Source: Acetobacterium malicum subsp. dehalogenans DSM 11527 (GTDB lineage Bacteria; Bacillota; Clostridia; Eubacteriales; Eubacteriaceae). From it: a stretch of DNA of 64,000 nucleotides. Positions 8,648 to 18,109 of this stretch are shown piece by piece (positions within the stretch are counted from its first letter, which is position 1; every line of letters begins with the position of its first letter). The notes under the pieces are model-generated. The model saw nothing but the letters and a program-made list of their open reading frames with translations. It was not told the DNA's origin and ran no database searches. Both the position numbers and the translations under genes were made by a program. The stretch spans positions 1 to 64,000 of the forward strand of contig NZ_AXAC01000007.1 in the NCBI RefSeq assembly GCF_000472665.1, given 5' to 3'.

Positions 8648-10180
8648 TCGCCGGGAAATAATAACCTTATTATTAATCGTCAGGGTTTTGTTAAAGACTC
8701 GCTTGAATTTTTTGCCACATTCGTTGATGATCATGTTATCAAATACTGAATGCCCCGTCGTCAGGACATTAAGCTGGACTTCTTTTTCCATAATCACGCA
8801 ATTCACATCTTTGACGACGCCATCCATGCTGCGGTCCAGATACTCGGATATTTGCAGGAACAGACTCAGCTGATCAATGAGCTGCCGTTCTTCATTCTGA
8901 AGCAGTCCCATGTACTCTTCAGAAATATGGATTTTCTTGTTGGTCCGATGGTTAAGGGCAATAAAGGCGCTCATTAACAGCTCTTTCTGCTCAATACCCA
9001 ATAGTCCCGAGTTTAAAATAATATAAAAGCTATGTTCATGATGATTGCCAAACTGGAGTTTGATACCGACATCATGGAGCATGGCCGCGGCGCGAATCAT
9101 TTTCCGGACATCCTCTTTTATGCCATGCAGCGGTTTCAGCTGTTCAAACAGGTTTTCGGTCAGCTTAAGTACATGGTAAGCATGAGGAATGTTCACATTA
9201 AAGTTAAGCATGATATTCACCAGTGACAGCTCAAAAATATCATAAACCAGATTATCCTCATTGTAACCAAAGTAGTCATAAATAATACCATCTCGCAAGC
9301 CGGCGTTGCTGATAATCAGTTCTGGTGAATCGATGTGCTTCATCACCCGTTCCAGGGTATGACTGGACCCGACAAAAATATCAATTCGTCCTTTTGACAA
9401 ACCTTTGAGATTTGAGCGTTCCGCTAAATTCATACTGGCAGCCATTTCACAGATCCGTTTAACATCATTTGAACCCATCTTGTAATTATGGGCAATCTCC
9501 ATCGGGTAATCATTGAAGCTGCGGTGGATCCGTCCGACGTTTCGAATGGTTCCGCCCACACCAATCACTGGCAGACCAACGGCCTTTTTTAGGATTGGGG
9601 TTTCATTAAAGGCTTCCTTCAAAAACTCATCCAGCGCCTTCAGTTTTTTTTCTGAAACCTCGTCGGTTAAATCAAACTTTTCTGCCAAATCAATGGACCC
9701 AAAGGGCAGACTGACAACCTCCACTTTTTTGCGGTCTTTGATGAGTACAAATTCCGTACTCCCACCGCCGATATCCATCAGCAGTGCATCCCTGATATCG
9801 AGGGTGTTGATGGCACCGAGGTAGTCCATTGAGGCCTCCACTTCCCCGGGGATCACAGTGACGTCCAGACCCACTTCAGCTTTGATTCGAGCGACATAGT
9901 CTGTTCCGTTTGATGCTTTTCGAACCGCTGCTGTTGCCACGGCAATAACCTTTTCAATGCCATAGGCATCACACATACTGACAAACATGGCCAGGGTTTC
10001 GATCCCGAAATCCATCCGATCCTGCTGCAGTTTTCCAGTTTCTGCCAGTCCGTCGTTTAAACGGACATTTACTTTCACGTCATCTATAATCTGAAAATAC
10101 TCATTGTTATAATATTCGCCGATAACCAGATGCACACTATTCGAGCCAATATCAATGACCCCGATATTTCGTCTTTCCAC
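8645..10180 (-). CDS. ppx: Exopolyphosphatase / pppGpp phosphohydrolase (Ppx/GppA) with HD domain
   Basis: It removes terminal phosphates from inorganic polyphosphate or hydrolyses pppGpp. The 511-residue protein has the actin-like ATPase fold: phosphate loop 1 DIGSNS (10-15), catalytic acidic region PGEVEAS with Glu113 and Glu115, and glycine loop DIGGGST (136-142). A C-terminal HD-type helical domain (MLHDVGIKLQFGNHHEHS) gives it the long Ppx form. It starts with GTG, and its ribosome binding site GAGGGAG lies in the 3' end of ppk1, 2 nt away. Its pairing with ppk1 favours polyphosphate as substrate. Confidence 0.9.
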   Translation of the reverse strand: MERRNIGVIDIGSNSVHLVIGEYYNNEYFQIIDDVKVNVRLNDGLAETGKLQQDRMDFGIETLAMFVSMCDAYGIEKVIAVATAAVRKASNGTDYVARIKAEVGLDVTVIPGEVEASMDYLGAINTLDIRDALLMDIGGGSTEFVLIKDRKKVEVVSLPFGSIDLAEKFDLTDEVSEKKLKALDEFLKEAFNETPILKKAVGLPVIGVGGTIRNVGRIHRSFNDYPMEIAHNYKMGSNDVKRICEMAASMNLAERSNLKGLSKGRIDIFVGSSHTLERVMKHIDSPELIISNAGLRDGIIYDYFGYNEDNLVYDIFELSLVNIMLNFNVNIPHAYHVLKLTENLFEQLKPLHGIKEDVRKMIRAAAMLHDVGIKLQFGNHHEHSFYIILNSGLLGIEQKELLMSAFIALNHRTNKKIHISEEYMGLLQNEERQLIDQLSLFLQISEYLDRSMDGVVKDVNCVIMEKEVQLNVLTTGHSVFDNMIINECGKKFKRVFNKTLTINNKVIISRR

Positions 10181-10182
10181 GT

Positions 10183-12288
10183 CTATTCTCCCTCAATATT
10201 ATGTTTTAAAACGGCTTTCTTAGCCTGTTCAAATTCTGCTTCAGCTTCTTTGCAGAAGTAGTCCTGACAGGAAAGCAGTTCTTTGCCACGTTTGTCAATA
10301 CGGATGTATTCTCCGGTTTCGGTCATTAACCGGGTTTTTATGGTATCTTTCAAGGTAAGATCCAAAATATGTTTCAATTTCTTCTTGAGGCTCTCTTCTT
10401 CAATCGGAAACAAGGTTTCAATTCGCCGGTTCAGATTTCGTTCCATCCAGTCCGCGCTGGAAAGAAAAATATCTTCCTTGCCCTGATTGTAGAAATAATA
10501 GATCCGGCTGTGTTCCAGAAAAGTTCCGACAATGCTGTGAACAGTGATGTGTTCGCTGACGCCTGGTAAACCAGGTTTCAGTGAGCACATCCCTCGGACA
10601 ATCAATTGAATTTCGACTCCTGCCTGGGATGCTTCATACAATTTATTGATGATCCCTTCATCCACCAGGGCATTCATCTTCCCAATTATTCTGCCTTTTT
10701 CACCCATTCTGACATTCTCAATTTCCCGGTCAATGGCAATGTAAAAGGCATTTCTCATGGTTTTGGGGGCGACTTCAATTTTTTTCCACAAGGTGTAATG
10801 GCTGTAACCAGATAATAAATTAAATAGGGTTGAAACGTCAGAACCATAATTCTCTTTGGCGGTAAACATTCCCAAATCGGTGTAGAGACCAGCGGTGACA
10901 TCATTGTAGTTACCGGTTCCCAGGTGGACATAACGCCTGATTCCATCGGACTCTTTTCGCACTACCAGGATCATTTTACAGTGAATCTTGAGACCCACCA
11001 GGCCATAAATGACATGGCAACCAGCCTGTTCCAGCTTTTTCGCCCAGACAATATTATTGGCTTCATCAAAACGCGCCTTCAATTCAACCAGAACGGTGAC
11101 CTGTTTACCATTCTGAGCGGCCTGGATCAATGCTTCAATGATGGGTGAATCGCCGCTGACCCGGTAAAGCGTTTGCTTGATGGCCAGTACGTCCGGATCT
11201 TTTGATGCAGCTCTGACAAAGTCAACCACTGTCTGAAAGGACTGGTAGGGGTGATGAAGCAGCCGGTCTTTTTCGCGGATGACTTCAAATATATCCTCGA
11301 CCTCATAAAATTCATTAGAGATTAGAGGGGTATAGCGGGGTTCACGGAGTTCATTAAATTCACTGCGATTCTGAAACTTCATAAAACAGGTCAGATCCAG
11401 ATTACCCTTGAGCTCATAAAGTTCGCTTTCAACAATTTCCAATTCATGCATTAACCATTTTTTCATTTTTTTGCTCATGTCTCTGGTAACTTCCAGTTTG
11501 ATACTGGCGCCCCATTTACGCTGTTGAATTGATTTCTCAATTTCAATCAGTAAATCCTCGGCTTCATCTTCGTCAATAGCCAGGTCACCGTTACGGGTAA
11601 TGCGAAATTCATTAACCTGTTTGACGTCATAACCAGTAAAGAGCTCATTGACAAAGGGGCTGATCAGATCCTCGACAAAAATATAGTTAAGCACCTCGGA
11701 ATCTTTAGCCTTTGGCAACGCAATGATCCGATCCAGAACCTTGGGAATCTCAAGGATGGCTATATAATCTTTTTCATCTTTTACCTTGGCTTCGGTATCA
11801 TGGAGCATGATACACAGATAAACCTGATTATTTTTCACCAGTGGAAATGGCCGGCTGTTGTCAATGGCCTGCGGAGTCAGAACCGGGTAACACTCGTGCC
11901 TGAAATAATGCAGGGCAAAGTCTTTGCCTTCTTCATCCAGCTCATCATAACGCAAAAAAAAGATGTTATTCTGATTAAGCTCCGGAATGATGGATTTTGA
12001 CAAACAGGTATACTGCCTGGACATCATTTCCTGGGTTATGCTGTTGAGGGTTGCCAACTGTTCAATCGGGGTTAATCCATCCACCGATTTTTTATTGTAA
12101 CCAACATTTATCTGATCCATGATCCCAGCCACCCGAACCATAAAAAATTCATCCAGGTTAGAAGCCGTAATCGCCAAAAATTTCAGGCGATCCATAACCA
12201 GATTGCATTTATCATAGGCCTCATCCAGGACCCGGTAATTGAAATCCAACCAGCTGATCTCTCGATTTATAAATAAATTACTTTTCAT
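10183..12288 (-). CDS. ppk1: Polyphosphate kinase 1
   Basis: PPK1 reversibly transfers the gamma phosphate of ATP to polyphosphate through a phosphohistidine. The 701-residue protein has family length and landmarks: N-terminal REISWLDFNYRVLDEA, SNLDEFFMVRVAG, the phospholipase D-like histidine motifs GLKIHCK and LEHSRIYYF (equivalents of E. coli His435 and His592, from memory), HLGTGNYND, and SSADWMERNLNRR. Its ATG overlaps the stop of the upstream degenerate Ppx gene by 4 nt, so the operon is ppx-like, ppk1, ppx. Confidence 0.95.
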   Translation of the reverse strand: MKSNLFINREISWLDFNYRVLDEAYDKCNLVMDRLKFLAITASNLDEFFMVRVAGIMDQINVGYNKKSVDGLTPIEQLATLNSITQEMMSRQYTCLSKSIIPELNQNNIFFLRYDELDEEGKDFALHYFRHECYPVLTPQAIDNSRPFPLVKNNQVYLCIMLHDTEAKVKDEKDYIAILEIPKVLDRIIALPKAKDSEVLNYIFVEDLISPFVNELFTGYDVKQVNEFRITRNGDLAIDEDEAEDLLIEIEKSIQQRKWGASIKLEVTRDMSKKMKKWLMHELEIVESELYELKGNLDLTCFMKFQNRSEFNELREPRYTPLISNEFYEVEDIFEVIREKDRLLHHPYQSFQTVVDFVRAASKDPDVLAIKQTLYRVSGDSPIIEALIQAAQNGKQVTVLVELKARFDEANNIVWAKKLEQAGCHVIYGLVGLKIHCKMILVVRKESDGIRRYVHLGTGNYNDVTAGLYTDLGMFTAKENYGSDVSTLFNLLSGYSHYTLWKKIEVAPKTMRNAFYIAIDREIENVRMGEKGRIIGKMNALVDEGIINKLYEASQAGVEIQLIVRGMCSLKPGLPGVSEHITVHSIVGTFLEHSRIYYFYNQGKEDIFLSSADWMERNLNRRIETLFPIEEESLKKKLKHILDLTLKDTIKTRLMTETGEYIRIDKRGKELLSCQDYFCKEAEAEFEQAKKAVLKHNIEGE

Positions 12289-13835
12289 GATTCAACCCTC
12301 TTAATCTTTAGTATCGGTTTAATGCCATAGACGTTTTCCATGGTTGTCCGACTTGCTTTGAAAAAATATTCTTCCAATTGAAAATTTTTCCCCGTTGTCA
12401 CATCAATAATCAGTTTCTCATCTTTGACATGACAGGAAAGATTTTGGATTTTTTGCTGATAACTTTTATCCAGCGCAATGGCCAGTTTCAGGATCGCCGC
12501 CAGTTTGGCAACCAGTAACTGTTCTTTTTCATCACTTGAATGAATTTTTTCTTCGCTTTTGATAAAATTCGTTTTAACCGCTTCAGCCACCTTACCCATC
12601 ACCGCTTTTTCTTCCTGATTTACGCCGATGATGTCGGTGGTTTCAATAATATAATGACTTTGAACCCAAAAATTTTTATGATCGATAAAGCTTCCTACTT
12701 CCATCAGATAACAGAGCATCGATAAAAGCTGCCGCTCTCTTTTCCCCAGTTGATGATACTTTTTTAAGGAGTCGAAAATTTTCAGGCTGATCTTTTCCAC
12801 AAATTCTGAATGCCTGAGGCTGGTATGATATTTTTTTCCAATGGTTTTGGCCGAAAGATAACTGCCTTCTTCGATCCAATCGATGAGCTGCTGTTTTTTG
12901 GTAATCTGAAATTCAAAATCCAGAAAAGCATCCCCGATGATCATCGGAATCAGTATAAATGTTTCAACCCCAGTTTCAGCCAACAGCTTTAAATAGAGCA
13001 TCAGGGTATGGTTCAGGGTTTCTGCTTCACTTTGATCCAGAAGCGGGTACTTTTTCAACAATTGGTTAACTGTGAGATCTCCAGCTACCTTGCATAGCTT
13101 GCCAAAGTCCTCGGCATTGATAACATAATAATCCTGCCGCTCTGTATAACCACAAAGCTGGGCAATCACATCCACTTCATGGGAAGATACAAACAGTCTT
13201 TTGATACGTCGTTTTCTGATATTTTCGACGATGTCCTGGGTATTGATCGAAATGAACTCCATCAGCAGGGTTTCGAATCGTTCCGAATTCTCTTCGATGG
13301 ATTTCAGGATTTCCTTCATTTTGAGATAGCCCAGTTCGGCTGTCTGATGATAGTCGATAACTCCATTTTTCAGCAAAGCAACCGACACATTTCCACTGGA
13401 AATAGAAGCCAGCATCTGATCTTCTTTGGTTTCATTCAGAATATTAAATTCAGGATCACATTTTAATACCATATGGCGGTAAATAAGATGGGTTTCTTCT
13501 TCCTTATCCAGAATTTCAACCTCATAGCCGCCGGTATTAATTTTTATTTGTTCAAGAATATAAAGCCGGTTTCGCGCTTCCCGGAGGGCTGTTGTTCCGA
13601 AAATCTTAATCGATTCAACCCCATATGTTTTAGACATTTCGATATATTCGTTAATCGTCTGACACAATGCATAAACAGATTTAAATGAAATCTCACCTTT
13701 AGTAAAACTCTGACTCCCAAAATTTATAGGAAACATGGCTCGATCTAATATTTTAATGCATCCTTTTCCCCTTTGTCCCACAATCAGTTCGCATCGGATT
13801 GAGCCAATATAAATAACTGAAAACCGCTTTATCAT
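12285..13835 (-). CDS. Divergent Ppx/GppA-family protein, probably catalytically impaired
   Basis: The 516-residue product aligns along its length with the Ppx/GppA family and with the canonical ppx at the far end of this operon, but key elements are changed. The first phosphate loop DIGSNS is YIGSIR. The second loop DIGGGST is replaced by SISSGNV. The HD motif (HDVG) becomes MEVG. Acidic residues near 112-114 (DKEEETH) remain. I infer a regulatory or scaffolding role, perhaps sensing polyphosphate or (p)ppGpp for Ppk1. I chose ATG 13835 over GTG 13844 because GAGGTGA fits it better. The family assignment is firmer than the role. Confidence 0.75.
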   Translation of the reverse strand: MIKRFSVIYIGSIRCELIVGQRGKGCIKILDRAMFPINFGSQSFTKGEISFKSVYALCQTINEYIEMSKTYGVESIKIFGTTALREARNRLYILEQIKINTGGYEVEILDKEEETHLIYRHMVLKCDPEFNILNETKEDQMLASISSGNVSVALLKNGVIDYHQTAELGYLKMKEILKSIEENSERFETLLMEFISINTQDIVENIRKRRIKRLFVSSHEVDVIAQLCGYTERQDYYVINAEDFGKLCKVAGDLTVNQLLKKYPLLDQSEAETLNHTLMLYLKLLAETGVETFILIPMIIGDAFLDFEFQITKKQQLIDWIEEGSYLSAKTIGKKYHTSLRHSEFVEKISLKIFDSLKKYHQLGKRERQLLSMLCYLMEVGSFIDHKNFWVQSHYIIETTDIIGVNQEEKAVMGKVAEAVKTNFIKSEEKIHSSDEKEQLLVAKLAAILKLAIALDKSYQQKIQNLSCHVKDEKLIIDVTTGKNFQLEEYFFKASRTTMENVYGIKPILKIKRVES

Positions 13836-14011
13836 AAACGTCACCTCACATTCTTTTTTCTATTCTATCACAATTTTAAAAAAAATTATGTTAAAACTCA
13901 TCGAAACTCTGATTTTTTTTCAATAAATCAGCTTGTCAGGGCAGTTATGATTTCAGCTCTTTCGCTTTTATGTTACAATAGTTAAAGATATCACTTCAGG
14001 AGGAAAAATCT

Positions 14012-14701
14012 TTGCTTGGAACCATTATTAATGCCGCCGCCATCGTTGTTTGCGGCTTGATCGGACTTTTATTTAAACGGGCTTTACCCCAGCGTCTCTG
14101 TGAAACCATCACCCAGGGCCTGGGCCTGGGTGTCGTGGTCATTGGTATCACCATGACCATCGAAACTGACAACATCATGCTGATGCTGCTGAGCCTATTG
14201 TTTGGCGGAATCCTGGGTGAACTGGTTAATATTGAAAAACAGTTAAAACGGGTCGGCGACAGCCTGGAATCAAAGATGAAAAACAATAACAATAATATCT
14301 CTCAGGGCTTTGTCAGTGCCTCCCTACTTTTCTGCACCGGCTCCATGGCCATAATGGGTGCTCTGGAAAACGGACTGACCGGAACCTTCAGTATTCTTCT
14401 GAGCAAGTCGCTTTTGGATGGGATTTTTTCAATGATTCTGTCCTCGACTTTAGGCCTCGGAGTTGTCTTGTCGGCTATTCCGGTACTTCTCTATCAGGGC
14501 AGTATTTCGCTTTTGGCCGGCTCAGTCAAAACCCTGCTCTCGCCACAGATGATCACCGAAATGAACGCCGTCGGCGGCGTTCTGATTATGGCCATTGGCA
14601 TTAATATGCTAAAAATCAAAGAACTCAAGGTTGGCAATCTGCTGCCGGCGGTTTTTATGCCAATACTATTTATCTGGCTGATGGGGTTACTGGGAATTTA
14701 A
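14012..14701 (+). CDS. DUF554 family membrane protein (YdfK/YqgA-like)
   Basis: A 229-residue polytopic protein with about six to seven hydrophobic segments. It begins with the DUF554 signature LGTIINAAAIVVCGLIGLLFK and has the typical QGLGLGVVVIGI segment and a glycine-rich centre. It starts with TTG 9 nt after AGGAGG. The family is widespread, with transport activity suspected but not assigned. It stands alone, divergent from the polyphosphate operon. Confidence 0.85.
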   Translation: MLGTIINAAAIVVCGLIGLLFKRALPQRLCETITQGLGLGVVVIGITMTIETDNIMLMLLSLLFGGILGELVNIEKQLKRVGDSLESKMKNNNNNISQGFVSASLLFCTGSMAIMGALENGLTGTFSILLSKSLLDGIFSMILSSTLGLGVVLSAIPVLLYQGSISLLAGSVKTLLSPQMITEMNAVGGVLIMAIGINMLKIKELKVGNLLPAVFMPILFIWLMGLLGI

Positions 14702-14710
14702 TGCAAACAA

Positions 14711-14900
14711 AAGCCGGCAATAACGCCGGCTTGAGGTTGTCAATAACTACCGTACCGACCAATTGTTAATCTGTTGTTCGCCGCGGAATCGGACAGGCTC
14801 TACCGTGTCCGCTCCGATGCGTACAACATGATGTAACAATTGTCGGTACTGGGTTATCTTTTTGACAGTCTGAAGCCGGCAATAATGCCGGCTTTTGTTT
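14711..14900. repeat. Long imperfect palindrome flanked by near-identical GC hairpins
   Basis: Two almost identical hairpins, AAGCCGGC-AATAAC-GCCGGCTT (14711-14732) and AAGCCGGC-AATAAT-GCCGGCTTTT (14873-14896, followed by TTGTTTT), bracket about 140 bp that is itself nested inverted repeats. TACCGACCAATTGTTA (14753-14768) pairs with TAACAATTGTCGGTA (14834-14848), and TCGGACA pairs with TGTCCG inside. It lies between convergent genes, so the outer hairpins can act as terminators for DUF554 and mtaA. The inner structure resembles a structured RNA or a small palindromic element. No reading frame is present. Confidence 0.7.
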
Positions 14901-14935
14901 TGCAAAAATTGGAGTTAATAAATAGATGTTAAATA

Positions 14936-15736
14936 TTAACCAAGCAGACCGCTACGATGGGCTTTGATGTAGCCGCCACAGTAATTATCCATGCCCAGCA
15001 AGGCCCGGGAGGTGACAATATCCGCCATAGTTTTATTGTTGGTTGGGTCCAGAACATATCCATCCATACCCAGGGTCATGGTCTCAACAACGAAGAGCCG
15101 ATTCAGAATCGCCCGATTGGGCAGTCCGTAAGAAATATTACTGAGTCCACACATGAAATGCACATCTGGATAATCGGTTTTTATTTTCTTGATCGTTTCC
15201 AGCACTTCAATCCCAGCCGTACCCACACTGCTTACCGGTTTCACCAGTGGATCAAAATACATATCGTCATCTTTGACCCCTTCGCTGGCTAATTTATCGT
15301 GGAGAGTATGGACAACCTTCATACGATCATCGGATGTAACCGGCATTCCGGTACTGTCCATGCAAAGCACGACAATTTTGGCGTTGTATTTTTTGATCAG
15401 CGGCAGCACCGAATCATAGCGCTCATCTTCGTCCGAAATGGAATTAATCATCGGACGGCCATACTTACAGAGACTCAGCCCCATATCCAGCGCGGTGGCG
15501 CTGGGACTGTCGATACATAATGGCACTTCGACCTCACTTTGAATGGTATTTACCAGCCATTCCATGGTTTCTTCCTCGTTATTGATCATGTTGCCACAAT
15601 TTACATCGATAAATGTAGCCCCAGCCTTGGCCTGACGGATGGCAAGATCAATGATCATATCTCTATCCCGATTCATAGCCGCTTCTTTGACAGCGGGTCG
15701 GCTGGTATTGATTAATTCACCTACAATTGTTAGCAT
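14936..15736 (-). CDS. mtaA: Methyltetrahydrofolate:corrinoid-protein methyltransferase (MtaA-type)
   Basis: Methyltransferase II of the methanol system. It moves the methyl group between the corrinoid protein and tetrahydrofolate, feeding the Wood-Ljungdahl pathway. The 266-residue protein is a pterin-binding TIM barrel of the AcsE/MtrH type: MLTIVGELINTSR at the N-terminus, GATFIDVNCGN (expected pterin site), CIDSPS and PMINSISDE. This is unlike methanogen MtaA, which belongs to the uroporphyrinogen-decarboxylase fold. It follows mtaB and mtaC1 in the same direction, with GGAGGAG before the ATG. Confidence 0.88.
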   Translation of the reverse strand: MLTIVGELINTSRPAVKEAAMNRDRDMIIDLAIRQAKAGATFIDVNCGNMINNEEETMEWLVNTIQSEVEVPLCIDSPSATALDMGLSLCKYGRPMINSISDEDERYDSVLPLIKKYNAKIVVLCMDSTGMPVTSDDRMKVVHTLHDKLASEGVKDDDMYFDPLVKPVSSVGTAGIEVLETIKKIKTDYPDVHFMCGLSNISYGLPNRAILNRLFVVETMTLGMDGYVLDPTNNKTMADIVTSRALLGMDNYCGGYIKAHRSGLLG

Positions 15737-15766
15737 CGCTATCGTCTCCTCCCGTTCTTTTTAATT

Positions 15767-16429
15767 TTATGCACTCAATTCTTCTGGACGGCTTTGGTCA
15801 CACATCATCTGATCACATAATTCGACTGCGGTGGATGCATCCTCAGAGTAGCCATCGGCCCCGATATCATCTGCGAATTCCTGAGTAACCGGGGCACCGC
15901 CGATTATAATTTTCACCTGATTTCTTACTCCATCAGCAACCAGTTGTTTAATCGTTGATTCAATCTTCATCATCGTTGTAGTCAACAGTGAGGACATTCC
16001 GACAATATTTGGCTTATGTTCTTTAACGGCTGCCGAAAATACTTCTTCCTTAACATCCACGCCCAGATCGATGACTGTATATCCCCGGCTTTCCATCATC
16101 ATCACCAGCAGATTTTTGCCGATGTCATGCAAGTCACCATTTACCGTACCAATGATTATTTTTCCTTTGCTGGGAATGTCATCATCAGTTATCAGCGGTT
16201 TTACCAGCTTCATCCCTTCGTTCATGGTATCAGCTGATTCCATGACTTCCGGTACAAACATTTCACCGCTTTTAAACAGGGGCGCGACAATGTTCATTCC
16301 AGCAATCAAACCATCATTGATAATTACTATGGGGTCTGTTCCATCATCAATCAGCGCCTGGACCAATACTTTGATTCCATCTAAATCACCATCCAAAACA
16401 CACTGGGATACATCATTCAAAGTTGCCAT
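15767..16429 (-). CDS. mtaC: Methanol-system corrinoid protein MtaC (copy 1)
   Basis: The 220-residue cobalamin-binding protein shuttles the methyl group from MtaB to MtaA. It has the N-terminal four-helix cap domain and the B12-binding domain with DLHDIG, whose His101 is the expected lower axial cobalt ligand, followed by GMSSLLTTTM and the GGAPVTQEFAD loop. AGGAGG precedes the ATG. It lies between mtaB (88 nt upstream) and mtaA (30 nt downstream). It is clearly related to the second corrinoid protein at 19205-19867 but not identical to it. Confidence 0.9.
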   Translation of the reverse strand: MATLNDVSQCVLDGDLDGIKVLVQALIDDGTDPIVIINDGLIAGMNIVAPLFKSGEMFVPEVMESADTMNEGMKLVKPLITDDDIPSKGKIIIGTVNGDLHDIGKNLLVMMMESRGYTVIDLGVDVKEEVFSAAVKEHKPNIVGMSSLLTTTMMKIESTIKQLVADGVRNQVKIIIGGAPVTQEFADDIGADGYSEDASTAVELCDQMMCDQSRPEELSA

Positions 16430-16517
16430 CGTAAACCTCCTAAGTTTTATCTCATTTTCTTATTGCTTATTTCCATTTATTTAATCATCATCTCAAATTT
16501 TCAGTTTTATCCTTGGC

Positions 16518-17894
16518 TTATAAGCCGTACTCGCTGGGAATGAATTTGTCCATATCCAATTCCGATTTCATCTGATGGTAGAATTCGTTGGGATCATCAG
16601 GAATCGATTCAATCGCTTTTTCCATTTTATCCAGCCACTTCATGTCCCGCTTATCGCTTTTTACCTTGCCTTCGACAATTGCTTTTTTGAGTTCAGCTAC
16701 CGTCAGTTGGGCCGCTAACCTGGTTCTCAGGAAATTATCCTGGATTTTAACAAGCTCGGCACTGATTCGCATCACCACATCGGGGCGGAGCACATAGGCC
16801 TGAACATCAAGAGCTGAATCAGACTGAACCAATAGATCGCGAAACATCAGTTGCTGTCCATTTAAGGTGGCTGCGTTCATCAGTCGACAATCATAGATCA
16901 ATTGTTCCATTGCCACTACCGGGGCCATTTCAGATAATAGCTTCACTTGCTGAATCGATTCATTACTCCAGGTATCGGCAACGGCTGCGGCAATATTGCC
17001 AACCGGGCTCAAATGGGCACCAGCTGCAGTTTTTCCTTCCATCGAAATAGGACTACCGGTAATCGCTTTAAGGTACGGTCCTTCATAAGCACAATCTTTA
17101 CTCGGTCCCACGGCGCCCTGTTCAAACGCTACCAAGGCCCGGGGAACCGCGGTTACCCGAATAACCGCAGCAAATACATGGGGGATAAAGCCTTTTTCGG
17201 CCAGGACCATGGCAGTATTGGCAAACCCGCAGGCTGAATCACCAGCGGCAAAACAACAGTTGGCATTGGCTAAATCGACCAGGTGTTTCCATAAGAATTC
17301 CATGTCATTGACACCCAAAACACCCAGGGCAAAAATCGCTTTGCGGATATCCGCTTTGACCAGCGCAGTATCATGGATTTCCTTCCCTCCGGTTGATTCA
17401 ATCGAGAAGAAATCAGAGCCATCTTTGGCACATTGTTCATACAGTTCCAGCATCGTTTCCCAATATTTTCCACTGCGCATAATGGGTGGCCGGCTGAACT
17501 CCCGCAAATCGTTGGGAGTTGTTCGAATCGCTGTTTTTAAGCCATATTTTTCAGCGGCTTCTTTCATGCCATTCAACAGAATCCGATTAATCTCAATCCC
17601 ATATTTGGGATGCTCAGTAAAGTCAGGCAAGGTTTCAAATTCAACTAAAACCCCAGGTGCATAGAGTTCCGCCGCCCGTTTGAGAACCCCTTCGATAATA
17701 TTGGAATAAATCGTGGCTGCTTTTGGCATCGTCACATCATTAATATCCATACCGGGTAATGTGAAGTTGATTTCCGGATACACCACTCCTCCGCCGATCA
17801 CCATACCACTTTTCGTAGTTACCGGATTGGGACAGGAACCGTATACAAAATCATCCAAGTTTGTGTATGCTAATTGATTAAACTTCTTCGCCAT
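16518..17894 (-). CDS. mtaB: Methanol:corrinoid methyltransferase MtaB
   Basis: Methyltransferase I activates methanol at zinc and methylates Co(I) of MtaC. The 458-residue protein matches MtaB in length. Glu166 (FFSIES), Cys222 (GDSACGF) and Cys268 (PSKDCAYEG) stand where the Methanosarcina barkeri zinc ligands Glu164, Cys220 and Cys269 are, from memory. N-terminal MAKKFNQLAY and PNPV segments are also typical. GGAGG lies before the ATG. The gene follows a 215-bp gap holding a large hairpin and probably its own promoter, and is followed by mtaC and mtaA. Confidence 0.93.
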   Translation of the reverse strand: MAKKFNQLAYTNLDDFVYGSCPNPVTTKSGMVIGGGVVYPEINFTLPGMDINDVTMPKAATIYSNIIEGVLKRAAELYAPGVLVEFETLPDFTEHPKYGIEINRILLNGMKEAAEKYGLKTAIRTTPNDLREFSRPPIMRSGKYWETMLELYEQCAKDGSDFFSIESTGGKEIHDTALVKADIRKAIFALGVLGVNDMEFLWKHLVDLANANCCFAAGDSACGFANTAMVLAEKGFIPHVFAAVIRVTAVPRALVAFEQGAVGPSKDCAYEGPYLKAITGSPISMEGKTAAGAHLSPVGNIAAAVADTWSNESIQQVKLLSEMAPVVAMEQLIYDCRLMNAATLNGQQLMFRDLLVQSDSALDVQAYVLRPDVVMRISAELVKIQDNFLRTRLAAQLTVAELKKAIVEGKVKSDKRDMKWLDKMEKAIESIPDDPNEFYHQMKSELDMDKFIPSEYGL

Positions 17895-17973
17895 TTTTTC
17901 CTCCTCTTTTTTTTGATTTCAGCACCTGCAGGATTGCTAAAATTTATTCTATGCTCTAATCATACGCCTGCTT

Positions 17974-17979
17974 TGTCAA
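17974..17979 (-). promoter_or_regulatory. Candidate -35 element for mtaBCA
   Basis: A consensus TTGACA lies about 80 nt upstream of mtaB on the minus strand, but no good -10 lies at 16-18 bp. This would suit an activator-dependent promoter, for example one using the PocR/AraC regulator. Confidence 0.3.
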
Positions 17980-18039
17980 TGTGTCTTTAGACGATTTTTG
18001 TGATATTTGGTATTATATTGCTTTTTAGTCTTTATAAAA

Positions 18040-18102
18040 GAATTAAACAAGCACAATATGTATTATTTATTGTATAAAATACATATTGTGCTTGTTTAAT
18101 TC
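18040..18102 (-). terminator. 25-bp perfect hairpin between the His-rich gene and mtaB
   Basis: The arms 18040-18064 and 18078-18102 are perfectly complementary over 25 bp with a 13-nt AT-rich loop. The hairpin begins 8 bp after the stop of the His-rich gene and is followed on the minus strand by TTTTATAAAG. It most likely ends or attenuates the upstream transcript, and the perfect pairing is unusually long for a terminator. Confidence 0.65.
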
Positions 18103-18109
18103 CGAATAC

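Noticed and set aside
14711-14900. CRISPR array or tRNA
   Set aside because: Only two hairpin repeats with no spacer periodicity, and no cloverleaf.
17895-18109. Cobalamin riboswitch upstream of mtaB
   Set aside because: Corrinoid genes made this plausible, but I see no B12-box-like sequence; only the hairpin and a TTGACA.
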